Under the pieces are notes generated by a model that was not told the origin of the DNA, searched no databases, and saw nothing but the letters and a program-made list of their open reading frames with translations. From an uncultured Oscillospiraceae bacterium (lineage in GTDB: Bacteria; Bacillota; Clostridia; Oscillospirales; Acutalibacteraceae): DNA of 9,159 bases. Below, piece after piece: positions 1 to 7,092 of this stretch (the first letter of the stretch is position 1; each line of letters begins with the position of its first letter). Made by a program: the position numbers and the translations under genes. Location of the stretch: contig URQJ01000071.1 of NCBI GenBank assembly GCA_900549945.1, forward strand, positions 1-9,159, in the 5' to 3' direction.

Positions 1-76
<76 letters not shown>

Positions 77-114
77 TTTGTTCCTCCTGTCAAGTCTTTT
101 ACGGATTCAAAATT

Positions 115-143
115 AGTATATCATCCAAAATTATAAAAGTCAA
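115..143 (-). promoter_or_regulatory. Sigma-A promoter of the leftward edge gene
   Basis: On the minus strand the -35 is TTGACT (138-143) and the -10 is TATACT (115-120), with an exact 17-base spacer. Each hexamer differs from consensus at one position. The predicted transcript would start near 108, giving a leader of about 30 bases that contains the AGGAGG site. The surrounding DNA is AT-rich, unlike the coding regions. Confidence 0.8.
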
Positions 144-154
144 CAAGAGATCAC

Positions 155-180
155 TCACATATTTGCAAAGAATTATGTGA
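155..180. promoter_or_regulatory. Inverted repeat upstream of the edge-gene promoter, possible operator
   Basis: The arms TCACATA (155-161) and TATGTGA (174-180) are perfect 7-base inverted repeats separated by 12 bases. The centre lies about 60 bases upstream of the predicted transcription start of the leftward edge gene, a typical site for an activator. The match is visible in the sequence; the binding role is inferred from position only. Confidence 0.4.
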
Positions 181-447
181 AGGTAACTGAAGCACCGTTT
201 TTGCAGCAAACGTCAAAAAAGCTAGAGTTCAAGCCATTTTTCAGCGTCTGCGCTTTTGGTTTTGTTAACCGGAAATTAAGTCAACAGCTAATTAAAATCA
301 AAAAAACTTCATGAAAGCAGAGACATCTCGAAATCTGCACTGTTCAGTTCTCTGTTGTTCGTCGCAAACACAGAGAGCGCCTCAAATAATAAAGCCAAAA
401 GCTGAATACAGCGCATTCAACAGGGCACCTTGGGGCGCTGCCCCCGC
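181..447. other. AT-rich intergenic region with no supported gene
   Basis: No open reading frame with a convincing start lies here. The region separates the leftward edge gene from the 3' end of the MFS gene. It contains three mutually complementary arms: CAGAGA at 318-323, TCTCTG at 349-354 and CAGAGA at 371-376. A run of seven A residues at 300-306 would be a U-run in a leftward transcript. A small GGGGC/GCCCC hairpin at 432-444 lies just past the MFS stop but has no U-tract. None of these makes a convincing intrinsic terminator, so transcription from the MFS gene may continue into this region. Confidence 0.5.
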
Positions 448-1629
448 TCACCCCTCCCGCTTGGTGCGGACAGGCGCGCGCTTTGTGAGGAGCTCGTGCA
501 TGACCGCCATCAGGACAAGCACCAAAAGCAGAAAGACCGGGAGCAGCGCCACGGTGATGTTGTTTGCGATCAGGCCGAACAGCGGCGGCATCAGGCAGCT
601 TCCAACGTAGGCGCTCGCCATCTGAACGCCGATGATCGCCTGCGACTTGTCTGCGCCGAAGTGGTCGGGCGTGGAATGGATGATGCACGGGTAGATCGGC
701 GCGCAGCCGAGGCCGATCAGCACGAGGCCGGCCAGCGCCACCGCCGGCGCGCCCGGCAGCAGCATGGCAATAACCCCGAGCGCGATCAGCACGAGCCCGA
801 GCCGGATCATCTGCGTATCGCTCAGCTTCATGGTGATAAAGCCGCAGACCGCGCGCCCGGCTGTGATGCCGATGAAAAACATGCTCGCAAAGCTCGCCGC
901 GGTTTCCGGCGCCATCCCCTTGTAAATGGAGAGGTAGCTGCTGGCCCACAGGGTCGTCGTCTGCTCTACGGCGCAGTAGCAGAAGAAGCAGACCATAACC
1001 TCCTTCGCGCCGGGGATCCCGACGATCTGCCGCAGTGTGAGCGCCTCACCCATTTCAGCGCCTGCATCGGCTTGTGCGCCCTTGCGCTTTTTCCAGAGCG
1101 GAAGGCTGAACAAAAGGAACGCCGTCAGCACGATCTGGATAATGCCGATGTAACGGTAGCCCGCATTCCAGCCGCCTCCGTTTGTCAGCGCATAGCCCAT
1201 GAGATAGGGGCCGAGCGTCGCGCCGATGCCCCACATGCAGTGCAGCCAGCTCATGTGGCGGCTCTCGTAGTGCAGCGCAACGTAATTGTTGAGCGAAGCA
1301 TCCACGCCGCCGGCGCCGAGGCCGTACGGCACCGCCCAAACGCAGAGCAGCCAGAAGGAATGCGTCAGGGAAAAGCCGATCAGCGCCGCGGCCGTCATGG
1401 CCACGCTGACCGCCGTCACCTTGCCCGCACCGAGGCAGCGGGTCAGACGGTCGCTCTGCAGGCTGGACACGATCGTCCCGACCGCGATGATCATGGAGAT
1501 GATGCCGGCGTAAGAGATCGGCACGCCGAATTCCGGCTGCATCGTCGGCCATGCCGCGCCGAGCAGCGCGTCCGGCAGCCCGAGGCTGATAAAGGCCATG
1601 TAAATAATTGCAAGCAGTAAATTTGTCAT
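448..1629 (-). CDS. MFS transporter, 12 membrane segments
   Basis: A 393-residue major facilitator superfamily permease (PF07690-type), a cytoplasmic membrane secondary transporter of unknown substrate. Hydrophobic segments fill residues 3-55, 70-105 and 130-178. A charged cytoplasmic loop at about 179-206 (PLWKKRKG onward) splits the two six-helix halves, and the second half runs from about 210 to 380. The loop after the second helix carries an SDR sequence at 59-61, matching the MFS motif A core. I chose the ATG at 1629 because a GGGAGG-like site lies about 9 bases upstream. The in-frame GTG at 1638 abuts that site with no spacing. The gene looks monocistronic with its own extended -10 promoter. 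Its length and hydrophobicity resemble small-solute or sugar permeases, but nothing identifies the cargo. Confidence 0.9.
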   Translation of the reverse strand: MTNLLLAIIYMAFISLGLPDALLGAAWPTMQPEFGVPISYAGIISMIIAVGTIVSSLQSDRLTRCLGAGKVTAVSVAMTAAALIGFSLTHSFWLLCVWAVPYGLGAGGVDASLNNYVALHYESRHMSWLHCMWGIGATLGPYLMGYALTNGGGWNAGYRYIGIIQIVLTAFLLFSLPLWKKRKGAQADAGAEMGEALTLRQIVGIPGAKEVMVCFFCYCAVEQTTTLWASSYLSIYKGMAPETAASFASMFFIGITAGRAVCGFITMKLSDTQMIRLGLVLIALGVIAMLLPGAPAVALAGLVLIGLGCAPIYPCIIHSTPDHFGADKSQAIIGVQMASAYVGSCLMPPLFGLIANNITVALLPVFLLLVLVLMAVMHELLTKRAPVRTKREG

Positions 1630-1766
1630 TTCAGACACCCTCCCTTAAATCGGCTCTGCGCGGCCGTTTTACCGCTTCCCCGCAGCCTCCCGCCCGATAA
1701 AGCGCATCTTTTGCCGCTGTACGCACGTTTTTCGGCGAAATAGGCCCGGTATTCAAAGCCGGTATC

Positions 1767-1794
1767 ATTATAGCACAAATGCCGCACCCCCCAA
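1767..1794 (-). promoter_or_regulatory. Extended -10 promoter for the MFS gene
   Basis: On the minus strand a perfect TATAAT (1767-1772) is preceded by TGC, making an extended -10. A poor -35 (TTGGGG, 1789-1794) lies 16 bases upstream. It would produce a leader of about 130 bases before the ATG at 1629. The leader is GC-rich and can form a hairpin near the ribosome binding site, but I recognise no known riboswitch in it. Confidence 0.6.
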
Positions 1795-1849
1795 TCCTTT
1801 TTACAGCATTTTTCGGCGCACGCTCGCGCCGGGCTGCTCTCAACGCAGC

Positions 1850-1878
1850 AAAAAGGGCCTCCGCGCAGGAAGCCCTTT
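1850..1878 (-). terminator. Intrinsic terminator of the YitT-family gene
   Basis: In the leftward transcript GGGCUUCC pairs with GGAGGCCC (8 pairs, one G-U) around the loop UGCGC. It is flanked by AAA and followed by five U residues. It begins about 12 bases past the stop of the gene at 1891-2760 and separates it from the MFS promoter. Confidence 0.9.
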
Positions 1879-1890
1879 CCGATCGTGCCG

Positions 1891-2760
1891 CTATACCGAC
1901 CGAAATCCCTTGCCGATGATCTCGCTCGTATTGGTGATGAACATGAACGCCTTCGGATCAACCGTCTTGATGAAATGCCGGAGCTTGACCGCTTCGCTGC
2001 GGCGGCAGGCCACCATGATCACTTTTCTGTCCTCGTGGGAGTACGCGCCCACGGCGTCGATCACAGTGGAGCTGCGGTTCATCTCCCGGATGACATAGTC
2101 GCAGATCGCATCGGGACAGGCGGTGACGATCGAAAAATACTTGCACAGGTTGATGCTCTCGATCACGGAATCCACAACAAACGCCTTGATAACAAGGCCG
2201 AGCAGCGAAAACAGGCCGGTGCGGATGCCGAACACAAAGCAGGCGGAAGCCGCGATCAGCGCGTCGCTCACAAGCAGCGCCTTGCCAATGTCGAGACTCG
2301 TGTACTTCTTGAGGATCATCGCCACGATGTCCGTGCCGCCGCTCGAGGCGTTGCAGTTGAAGAGGATCGCCGAGCCGACCGCCGGCAGCATCATCGCGAA
2401 GCACAGTTCGAGAAACGGCTGATCTGTAAAGGGCTGCGTCATCGGATAAATGACCTCAAACAGCCAGGTAAGAAACGAGTACAGCATGCTGCAATACGCC
2501 GTCATCAGGCCGAAGCCGCGCCCGAAAAACAGGAAGCCGACGAGCAGCAAAATCAGATTGATCGCCCACATCGTGACCGCCGGCGAAAGGAACGGGACAA
2601 GCCGGCCGAGCAAAATCGAAATACCGCTGACGCCGCCCGTCGAGAAATTATTCGGAAACTTAAAGAAATAGATGCCGACGGCCGTGAGAACCGTGCCTAG
2701 AGTGACCAGAAGGAAATTATTGATTTCGGCCCGGCCGATGCGTTTGACTGGGTTATTCAT
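1891..2760 (-). CDS. YitT-family membrane protein (DUF161 + DUF2179)
   Basis: A 289-residue integral membrane protein of the YitT family, common as several paralogues in Firmicutes and of unsettled biochemical function. Five or six hydrophobic segments occupy residues 14-205. They include the conserved glycine-rich stretches NNFSTGGVSGIS (37-48) and SSGGTDIVAMIL (139-150). The C-terminal soluble DUF2179 domain spans about 212-288 and contains VIDAVGAYSHEDRKVIM followed by FITNTSEIIGKGF. Length and domain order are normal for the family. The start is supported by an AGGAG 9 bases upstream. It has its own promoter and terminator, so it appears monocistronic, although the NUDIX gene upstream has no clear terminator and could read into it. 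Confidence 0.93.
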   Translation of the reverse strand: MNNPVKRIGRAEINNFLLVTLGTVLTAVGIYFFKFPNNFSTGGVSGISILLGRLVPFLSPAVTMWAINLILLLVGFLFFGRGFGLMTAYCSMLYSFLTWLFEVIYPMTQPFTDQPFLELCFAMMLPAVGSAILFNCNASSGGTDIVAMILKKYTSLDIGKALLVSDALIAASACFVFGIRTGLFSLLGLVIKAFVVDSVIESINLCKYFSIVTACPDAICDYVIREMNRSSTVIDAVGAYSHEDRKVIMVACRRSEAVKLRHFIKTVDPKAFMFITNTSEIIGKGFRSV

Positions 2761-2810
2761 TTTACAGCGCTCCTGTGCGGGGCCGCGCCCGCTTTATTTT
2801 GACCGTTGAG

Positions 2811-2839
2811 ATTCTAGCACAGAAGCTTACGGAATACAA
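2811..2839 (-). promoter_or_regulatory. Promoter of the YitT-family gene
   Basis: On the minus strand the -10 is TAGAAT (2811-2816) preceded by TGC (extended -10). A 17-base spacer separates it from TTGTAT (2834-2839), which keeps only the TTG of the -35 consensus. It lies about 50 bases upstream of the ATG at 2760. Confidence 0.6.
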
Positions 2840-2876
2840 CAGGAAAGCCGAAATTGCATAAGTTTTTTTCACGCCG

Positions 2877-3407
2877 TCATCGGATTGCATCGGCATAGCG
2901 GCGAAGCTGCATCCCGCAGCTCTGCACGCACCAGAGCACATAGTCCTCGCTGTACGCCGCTTTCAAAAAATCCTCGAACGAAATGAATTTGCTGTCGACC
3001 GTTTCGCCGGGCTGCAGCGTGATCGGCACCGTTTTATCCGGCACGGTCGCGGCGTATACGTGGTATATGCTCGGCGGGTCGTCGCGAACCTGCCGGTCGA
3101 TCTGCGTCAGCTCCGCCTGCGAAACGGCGATCCCCGTTTCCTCGCGCAGCTCCCGCACAGCGGCCGCAAGCAGGGTTTCACCCTTCAGCACCGAGCCGCC
3201 GGTGACCTCCCACTTGAGCCCGTAGCGCTTCTTCGGGTCGCGCTGGGTGACGAGCACCTCGCGCTGTCTCGTAAAGACGACGATCTCCACGACCTCGTGA
3301 TACGCCCCCGCCGGGCGGCGCGGCGTGTCCCATTCGTCGCGGTACAGGTCGAAGCCGAGCTTCCGGCCCTTGGCGTCGACTGCATCCCAAACCTCGCGTT
3401 CTTTCAT
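2877..3407 (-). CDS. NUDIX hydrolase
   Basis: A 176-residue cytosolic NUDIX-fold protein that should hydrolyse a nucleoside diphosphate linked to another moiety, or isomerise a related substrate; the substrate cannot be told from sequence. The NUDIX box GX5EX7REUXEEXGU is complete. It begins at the second glycine of TGGSVLKGE and ends REVREETGI-like as RELREETGI, with all metal-binding glutamates present. The N-terminus (EVWDAVDAKGRKLGF) resembles the IPP-isomerase-like/YfcD-type subgroup. I chose the ATG at 3407, which has an AGGAGGG about 9 bases upstream. A 22-residue upstream extension to 3473 would run through an RNA hairpin and lacks its own site. It is the last gene of the leftward AraC operon but is set off by that hairpin, so its expression may be partly uncoupled. 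Confidence 0.88.
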   Translation of the reverse strand: MKEREVWDAVDAKGRKLGFDLYRDEWDTPRRPAGAYHEVVEIVVFTRQREVLVTQRDPKKRYGLKWEVTGGSVLKGETLLAAAVRELREETGIAVSQAELTQIDRQVRDDPPSIYHVYAATVPDKTVPITLQPGETVDSKFISFEDFLKAAYSEDYVLWCVQSCGMQLRRYADAIR

Positions 3408-3436
3408 TTCCGTTTTCCCTCCTTCTGAAAGATGAA

Positions 3437-3462
3437 GGAAGGGCGGCGCGTGCCGTCCTTCC
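3437..3462 (-). terminator. Intergenic hairpin between the TIM-barrel and NUDIX genes
   Basis: An 11-pair stem (3437-3447 with 3452-3462, one G-T wobble) closes a 4-base loop. In the leftward transcript it is followed by a weak U-rich tail (UUCAUCUUUC) and then directly by the NUDIX ribosome binding site. It could act as a leaky terminator or as an RNA-stabilising processing hairpin that lowers expression of the distal gene. The tail is too poor for a confident intrinsic terminator. Confidence 0.55.
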
Positions 3463-3481
3463 CCATTGTGCAAAATAATGC

Positions 3482-4321
3482 TCAGATATGTGCGCGGAGG
3501 AAATCGACCGCCTTGCGGATGTCGCCCTCGGGGTCGTCGCCGACCTCACGCTCGATCGTCAGGAAGCCCTTGTAGCCGATGTCGTCCAGCGCCTTGAGGT
3601 ATGCCGGGAAATCGACGTCGCCCTCGCCGAGCGGCAGCTCGATGAACGAGGTATCCTGCAGCATATCGGATTCCTCCATGCCGTAGAGGATCTCCGGCTC
3701 CACATAGTGGAGGCGCTTGCCGTCCTTCGCGTGCGTATGTACGATGTAGTCCTTCAGCGTGTAGACCGCCTGCACCGGGTCGTCGCCCGTGACCATGACG
3801 AAGTTCGCCGGGTCGAGGTTGACGGAAACGCCTTTCGAATGCAGGCCGTCGAGGAACGCCTTGAGCGTCACGGCGATCTCCGGACCGGTCTCCACCGCGA
3901 AATGCGCCTGCATCGAGTCCGCATAGGCGGCGAGCTTGCCGCATGCGTCCTGCATGATCGCGTAGCGCGGGTGCGCCGGATCCGCCGGCACAACGCCGAT
4001 GTGCGTCGTGATCACGTCGGTTTCGAGATCCTTTGCGAGATCGACGATGCGCTTCGAGCGCTCGATCAGCTCCGGGTTCATCTCCGGTTTATTGAAGCCG
4101 TGGCCAAGGTCGCCGCAGAGCGCGGAAACGACGAGGCCGTGGTCCTTGACGCGCTTTAAAAACTCGCGGCGCGCCTCGGCATTCATATTTTCCGGCGAAA
4201 GCTCGCCCTTTGTCGCATAGACCTGAATGCCCTTTGCGCCGACGGCCGCGGCCTTATCGAGCGCGGTCAGCGTGTCGGTGCGGAAACCGTCCATCAGGAC
4301 GCCGATGGAAAAAGGATACAT
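3482..4321 (-). CDS. Sugar phosphate isomerase/epimerase family TIM barrel
   Basis: A 279-residue xylose-isomerase-like TIM barrel (AP_endonuc_2 / PF01261 fold), likely a metal-dependent sugar isomerase, epimerase or keto-sugar lyase. Putative metal ligands at expected strand ends are E144 (FAVETGPE), D170 (NLDPANF), H197 (HTHAKDG) and E257 (LTIERE). H107 (TTHIGV) is also in the pocket region. The length is typical of this family. The start is supported by an AAAGGAC-type site just upstream of 4321. It lies 36 bases downstream of the Gfo/Idh/MocA gene. This oxidoreductase plus TIM-barrel pairing is common in sugar, inositol and keto-glycoside catabolism. It is not endonuclease IV, which shares the fold: the Nfo signatures are absent here and a true nfo occurs elsewhere in the window. 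Confidence 0.88.
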   Translation of the reverse strand: MYPFSIGVLMDGFRTDTLTALDKAAAVGAKGIQVYATKGELSPENMNAEARREFLKRVKDHGLVVSALCGDLGHGFNKPEMNPELIERSKRIVDLAKDLETDVITTHIGVVPADPAHPRYAIMQDACGKLAAYADSMQAHFAVETGPEIAVTLKAFLDGLHSKGVSVNLDPANFVMVTGDDPVQAVYTLKDYIVHTHAKDGKRLHYVEPEILYGMEESDMLQDTSFIELPLGEGDVDFPAYLKALDDIGYKGFLTIEREVGDDPEGDIRKAVDFLRAHI

Positions 4322-4357
4322 AGAAAACCGTCCTTTCTGAAATGCTGTTTTTCGGGC

Positions 4358-5413
4358 TTATTCGCCGAGCACGATCTCCCTGTGCTCCGCGGAGGAATCG
4401 TAGATCGCCTGCATCATCTGCGCGGTGATAATCACCGTGTCGATGTGCGACGGCAGTTTCTCGCCGGTCTTGATGCAGTTGATGAACGCGTCGATCTCGT
4501 TCTGGAAGTGGTCGCGCATGTTGAACTCCGGCTTGTACTCGACGAGCGCGCCGTGCTCCGCGGTGTAGACCGTGAAGTCCTTGCCGTACTGGAGGCGAAT
4601 GCCGGCCTTATCGCCGATGAAGTCGATGTACTGCTCCGCGACGCCGATGTTCTGCGCCCACGCGCCGTGCAGGGAGATGACCGGGCCGTCCGTGCGGATC
4701 ATGCCGACGACCGAATCGTCCACGTTATAGACGCCGTCGTACTTCGGGGGGCCCGCCCACATATCCTTGTACGCATAGCCCTTCATGTCGACGCCGAGCT
4801 TGCTGAACACCTCGCCCGTGACAGTCTTGACCTTCGGGTCGCCGCAGCAGTACATGACGATGTCGAGGTAATGCACGCCCCAGTCAATCAGCGCGCCGCC
4901 GCCTGCGATCTCCTTCGTCGTGAAGGCGCCGCCGAGGCCCGGGATCGAGCGGTGGGCGCGGAAGCTCGCATATACGTGGTACACGTCACCGAGCTTGCCG
5001 TCGTCGATGTATTTCTTGATCAGGTTGACGCTGTCGTTGAAGCGGTTGACGACGCCGATGTTCAGCACCTTGCCCGTCTCATGCTGCACTTTCTGCATCT
5101 CGAGCGCTTCCTTGTACGTTCTCGCCGCCGGCTTCTCGCACAGGACGTTCTTGCCCGCGCGCAGCGCGTCGATCGTGATCGTCGGGTGCACGTTGTTCGG
5201 CGTGCAGACCGAGACGGCCTCGATCTCCGGGTCGGCGAGCACATCGTGGTAGTCGACGACCGCGGTGCCGCAGCCGTACTTCTCCACGGCAGCCTCGGCG
5301 CGCTCGGGGATGATGTCGCAGAAATACTTGATCTCCGCTTCCGGGTTGTTCATGTAGGATGGGATGTGCGCTGCATTTGCAATCGTACCGCATCCGATGA
5401 CGGCAACTTTCAT
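4358..5413 (-). CDS. Gfo/Idh/MocA family NAD(P)-dependent oxidoreductase
   Basis: A 351-residue cytosolic dehydrogenase. The N-terminal Rossmann fold opens with MKVAVIGCGTIANAAHIP (GxGxxA at 7-12). The catalytic-lysine motif CEKPAA lies at 92-97 (K94). The C-terminal substrate domain carries GGALIDWGVHYLD (172-184) with D177 and H181 in the usual active-site positions. The family oxidises or reduces a sugar or cyclitol hydroxyl/keto group with NAD(P). I chose the ATG at 5413 because AAAGGAG lies 8 bases upstream; the reading frame continues 37 codons further but loses homology. The ribosome binding site overlaps the stop of the upstream AraC gene (13 bases between stop and start), implying translational coupling. 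Substrate is unknown. Confidence 0.92.
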   Translation of the reverse strand: MKVAVIGCGTIANAAHIPSYMNNPEAEIKYFCDIIPERAEAAVEKYGCGTAVVDYHDVLADPEIEAVSVCTPNNVHPTITIDALRAGKNVLCEKPAARTYKEALEMQKVQHETGKVLNIGVVNRFNDSVNLIKKYIDDGKLGDVYHVYASFRAHRSIPGLGGAFTTKEIAGGGALIDWGVHYLDIVMYCCGDPKVKTVTGEVFSKLGVDMKGYAYKDMWAGPPKYDGVYNVDDSVVGMIRTDGPVISLHGAWAQNIGVAEQYIDFIGDKAGIRLQYGKDFTVYTAEHGALVEYKPEFNMRDHFQNEIDAFINCIKTGEKLPSHIDTVIITAQMMQAIYDSSAEHREIVLGE

Positions 5414-5426
5414 GGTAAAAACTCCT

Positions 5427-6338
5427 TTAACTGTTTTCCGTGGGCGAGGCCGATGCCCTGCGGCTCTCCTCTTCCCGTTTTTTATATTCTCGCGGCGCAA
5501 TGCCCACGTATTTCTTGTAGGCACGGCTGAACGCGTGAATGGACTTGAACCCCATCAGCTCGGCGACCTTTGTGATCGAATACCCCTCGCGCAGGTATTC
5601 GTTCGCCTTTTCAAAGCGCCGCTTCGTGTGGTAGGCCTTGAGGCTTTCGCCGGTCAGCGCCGAAAACTTCTGCGCGATATGGGTGTAGCTGTACCCGAAT
5701 TCGCGGCTGAGTGCGCTGAGATTCTCCATCGATTCCAGATTGACGTCGATGTAATTGATCACATCGTAGACGAGCTTTTCGTCTGTGTTGTTGCTGCCGC
5801 TCAGAAGGTAGCTTCTGTAATAGCGGCGGCTGAAAATGCGGTACACGCCGCAGATGATCTCGTGCATATACGCCTCGATCAGAAGATTCGAAAGGATGTC
5901 GTCCGAAATGAATTCGGAGAGAATCTTCATAAACGCATCCTGCACGCCGCGGCCGTTCGACACCTTGACCTCGCCGGTCTGGTCGAAAAAGCGCTTGAGC
6001 TGGAAAACGTGCTCGCTCTGCACCGGCTGTGCGAAATCAAAGCCGAGGTAGAAGTAGCGCAGCGGGTCGCTTTCGGAGGATATGATGTTGTGCATCTCTC
6101 CCTTGCGCGTGATGAGCAGGTCGCCCTTTTCCATGCTGTACGCCTGCGCGTCCACATAAAATGTGCCGCTGCCCGAAAGCACGCAGGTGACCTCGTAAAC
6201 CGCCTGCTCGTGCTCAAAGGTCTGGTAGCCCGGCTCACAGCTCAAATCCCCGATCTGGTAGAGGATGTACGGGCCGTACAGCATGTCCATGCTGGCGTAG
6301 GTATTGTCAAAATGAAATTTCGCTCGATTCATCGGCAT
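5427..6338 (-). CDS. AraC-family transcriptional regulator
   Basis: A 303-residue regulator. An N-terminal cupin-like effector domain spans about 42-90 (YEVTCVLSGSGTFYVDAQAY, GDLLITRKGEMHNI). The C-terminal double helix-turn-helix spans about 195-287, with helix-turn-helix motifs near 203-224 and 254-277. It ends in the signature GFKSIHAFSRAYKKYVGIAPREY. Such proteins usually sense a sugar or related small molecule and activate adjacent catabolic genes. It is the first gene of the leftward unit with the oxidoreductase and TIM barrel, so it probably regulates them and itself. A GAGGA site lies about 10 bases before the ATG at 6338. The last 15 residues are a charged, low-complexity tail. Confidence 0.93.
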   Translation of the reverse strand: MPMNRAKFHFDNTYASMDMLYGPYILYQIGDLSCEPGYQTFEHEQAVYEVTCVLSGSGTFYVDAQAYSMEKGDLLITRKGEMHNIISSESDPLRYFYLGFDFAQPVQSEHVFQLKRFFDQTGEVKVSNGRGVQDAFMKILSEFISDDILSNLLIEAYMHEIICGVYRIFSRRYYRSYLLSGSNNTDEKLVYDVINYIDVNLESMENLSALSREFGYSYTHIAQKFSALTGESLKAYHTKRRFEKANEYLREGYSITKVAELMGFKSIHAFSRAYKKYVGIAPREYKKREEESRRASASPTENS

Positions 6339-6369
6339 TGCATAAATTCCTCAATGCGGATTCACCCTA

Positions 6370-6375
6370 ATTATA
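6370..6375 (-). promoter_or_regulatory. -10 element of the AraC operon promoter
   Basis: A perfect TATAAT on the minus strand, about 32 bases upstream of the AraC start. No good -35 is found at 16-18 bases, which fits a promoter that needs an activator such as the AraC protein. The 110-base gap to marR holds no gene and no clear terminator for marR. Confidence 0.5.
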
Positions 6376-6447
6376 ATGAATGGATGCCGCGTTGTATTTG
6401 ATATTTTTATAAAGCGCTGTGATAAAACACATCGTTTTTTGCGGGGC

Positions 6448-6951
6448 TCAGCCCTTCTTTTCCACCCGGTCCATGCTCTCGAGCTGCCGGTGCAGGCTGC
6501 CGAATGTCTCGCCGTTGACGATGTTTTCCGCCTCGCCCGTCAGATTGATCGTGATGCGGTCGAGCATCTGCGCGAGTGCGCGCAGCTCCTCCTCGGAGAA
6601 GCCGGCGAACGCCTTGCGGTCGAGCTGGTCCATCTTCTCGCGGCAGAGCGTGCGCACGCGCTCCCCCTGCGCCGAAAGGTACAGCCGCTTGCAGCGGAGA
6701 TTCTCCGCATCGACCTCCTTCGTCAAGTAGCCGGCCTTTTGCAGCCGCTTTGTGGAAAGCGCGACGGAGGCCGGGCTCACCTGCAAAAAATCAGCCATTT
6801 CCACCTGTGTGCAGCCGGGGTGCTCCGCCAGATAGTTGAGCACGGGCATCTGGCCCGCATACAGCCCGTCCTTCCGGATGTCCTTTCTCTGCGCCAGCAT
6901 GCGCACAAGCTCCAGCTTATGCAGCCTGCCCGTAATCTGATAAAGCTCCAC
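6448..6951 (-). CDS. MarR-family transcriptional regulator
   Basis: A 167-residue winged-helix regulator. Dimerisation helices occupy about 1-40 and 105-165. The DNA-binding domain contains the helix-turn-helix CTQVEMADFLQVSPASVALSTKRLQKAG (47-74), and the wing holds DAENLRCKRLYLS (81-93). MarR proteins bind palindromes as dimers and release DNA on binding phenolic ligands or on cysteine oxidation. Three cysteines (C47, C87, C103) could allow redox sensing, which is inference. Translation starts at GTG 6951, supported by a GGAGG 8 bases upstream; the nearby ATG at 6958 is out of frame. It is divergent from the nitroreductase-nfo operon with back-to-back promoters, the usual arrangement of a MarR repressor and its target. 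Confidence 0.92.
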   Translation of the reverse strand: MELYQITGRLHKLELVRMLAQRKDIRKDGLYAGQMPVLNYLAEHPGCTQVEMADFLQVSPASVALSTKRLQKAGYLTKEVDAENLRCKRLYLSAQGERVRTLCREKMDQLDRKAFAGFSEEELRALAQMLDRITINLTGEAENIVNGETFGSLHRQLESMDRVEKKG

Positions 6952-6983
6952 ACCGCATTCCTCCCCGAACGCCTTTTGATATT

Positions 6984-7011
6984 ATTATAACGCCGCTGTT
7001 AATTTTGTCAA
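6984..7011 (-). promoter_or_regulatory. Consensus sigma-A promoter of marR
   Basis: On the minus strand a perfect TTGACA (7006-7011) and a perfect TATAAT (6984-6989) are separated by 16 bases. The predicted leader is short (about 25 bases). So strong a promoter on a regulator suggests it is normally held down by autorepression. Confidence 0.88.
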
Positions 7012-7012
7012 C
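6998..7012. promoter_or_regulatory. Candidate MarR operator
   Basis: An imperfect inverted repeat, GTTAA-TTTTG-TCAAC, covers the marR -35 and part of the spacer. It is nested within longer arms GCCGCT (6992-6997) and AGCGGC (7017-7022). Its position between divergent promoters suits a repressor of both genes. Arm symmetry is only 4 of 5 in the inner repeat, so this is a guess from position and symmetry. Confidence 0.35.
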
Positions 7013-7030
7013 CCAAAGCGGCAAACGGAA

Positions 7031-7059
7031 TTTACATCCCGCCGCTTTTGTGGTACACT
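7031..7059 (+). promoter_or_regulatory. Promoter of the nitroreductase-nfo operon
   Basis: TTTACA (7031-7036, five of six consensus) and TACACT (7054-7059, preceded by TGG as an extended -10) are separated by exactly 17 bases. Predicted start is near 7066, leaving a leader of about 27 bases before the ATG at 7093. The -35 is only 19 bases from the divergent marR -35. Confidence 0.78.
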
Positions 7060-7092
7060 GGAGAAAATTGATTGGACGGGAGCTGCTCATTT

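Noticed and set aside
432..444. GGGGC/GCCCC hairpin as the MFS terminator
   Set aside because: The stem is 5 pairs and no U-run follows in the leftward direction.
430..1620. 396-codon plus-strand frame opposite the MFS gene
   Set aside because: The composition is charged and low-complexity with no membrane segments, while the opposite strand encodes a clear 12-segment transporter.
1630..1760. Leader of the MFS gene as a cobalamin-type riboswitch (a GGGGAAGCGGUAAAA stretch looks faintly similar)
   Set aside because: The conserved downstream elements of that riboswitch are absent and only a few short words match; the resemblance is probably chance.
3408..3473. N-terminal 22-residue extension of the NUDIX protein
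   Set aside because: It would be translated through the intergenic hairpin and the ribosome binding site that serves the ATG at 3407, and it has no family similarity.
4382..6401. Long plus-strand frames opposite the oxidoreductase and AraC genes
   Set aside because: They mirror well-supported minus-strand genes and have no ribosome binding site or recognisable motif.
6684..6712. Shared 29-base segment as an insertion-sequence end
   Set aside because: In the intact copy it encodes the conserved MarR wing in frame without disturbing the gene. No transposase or target duplication is visible at either copy.
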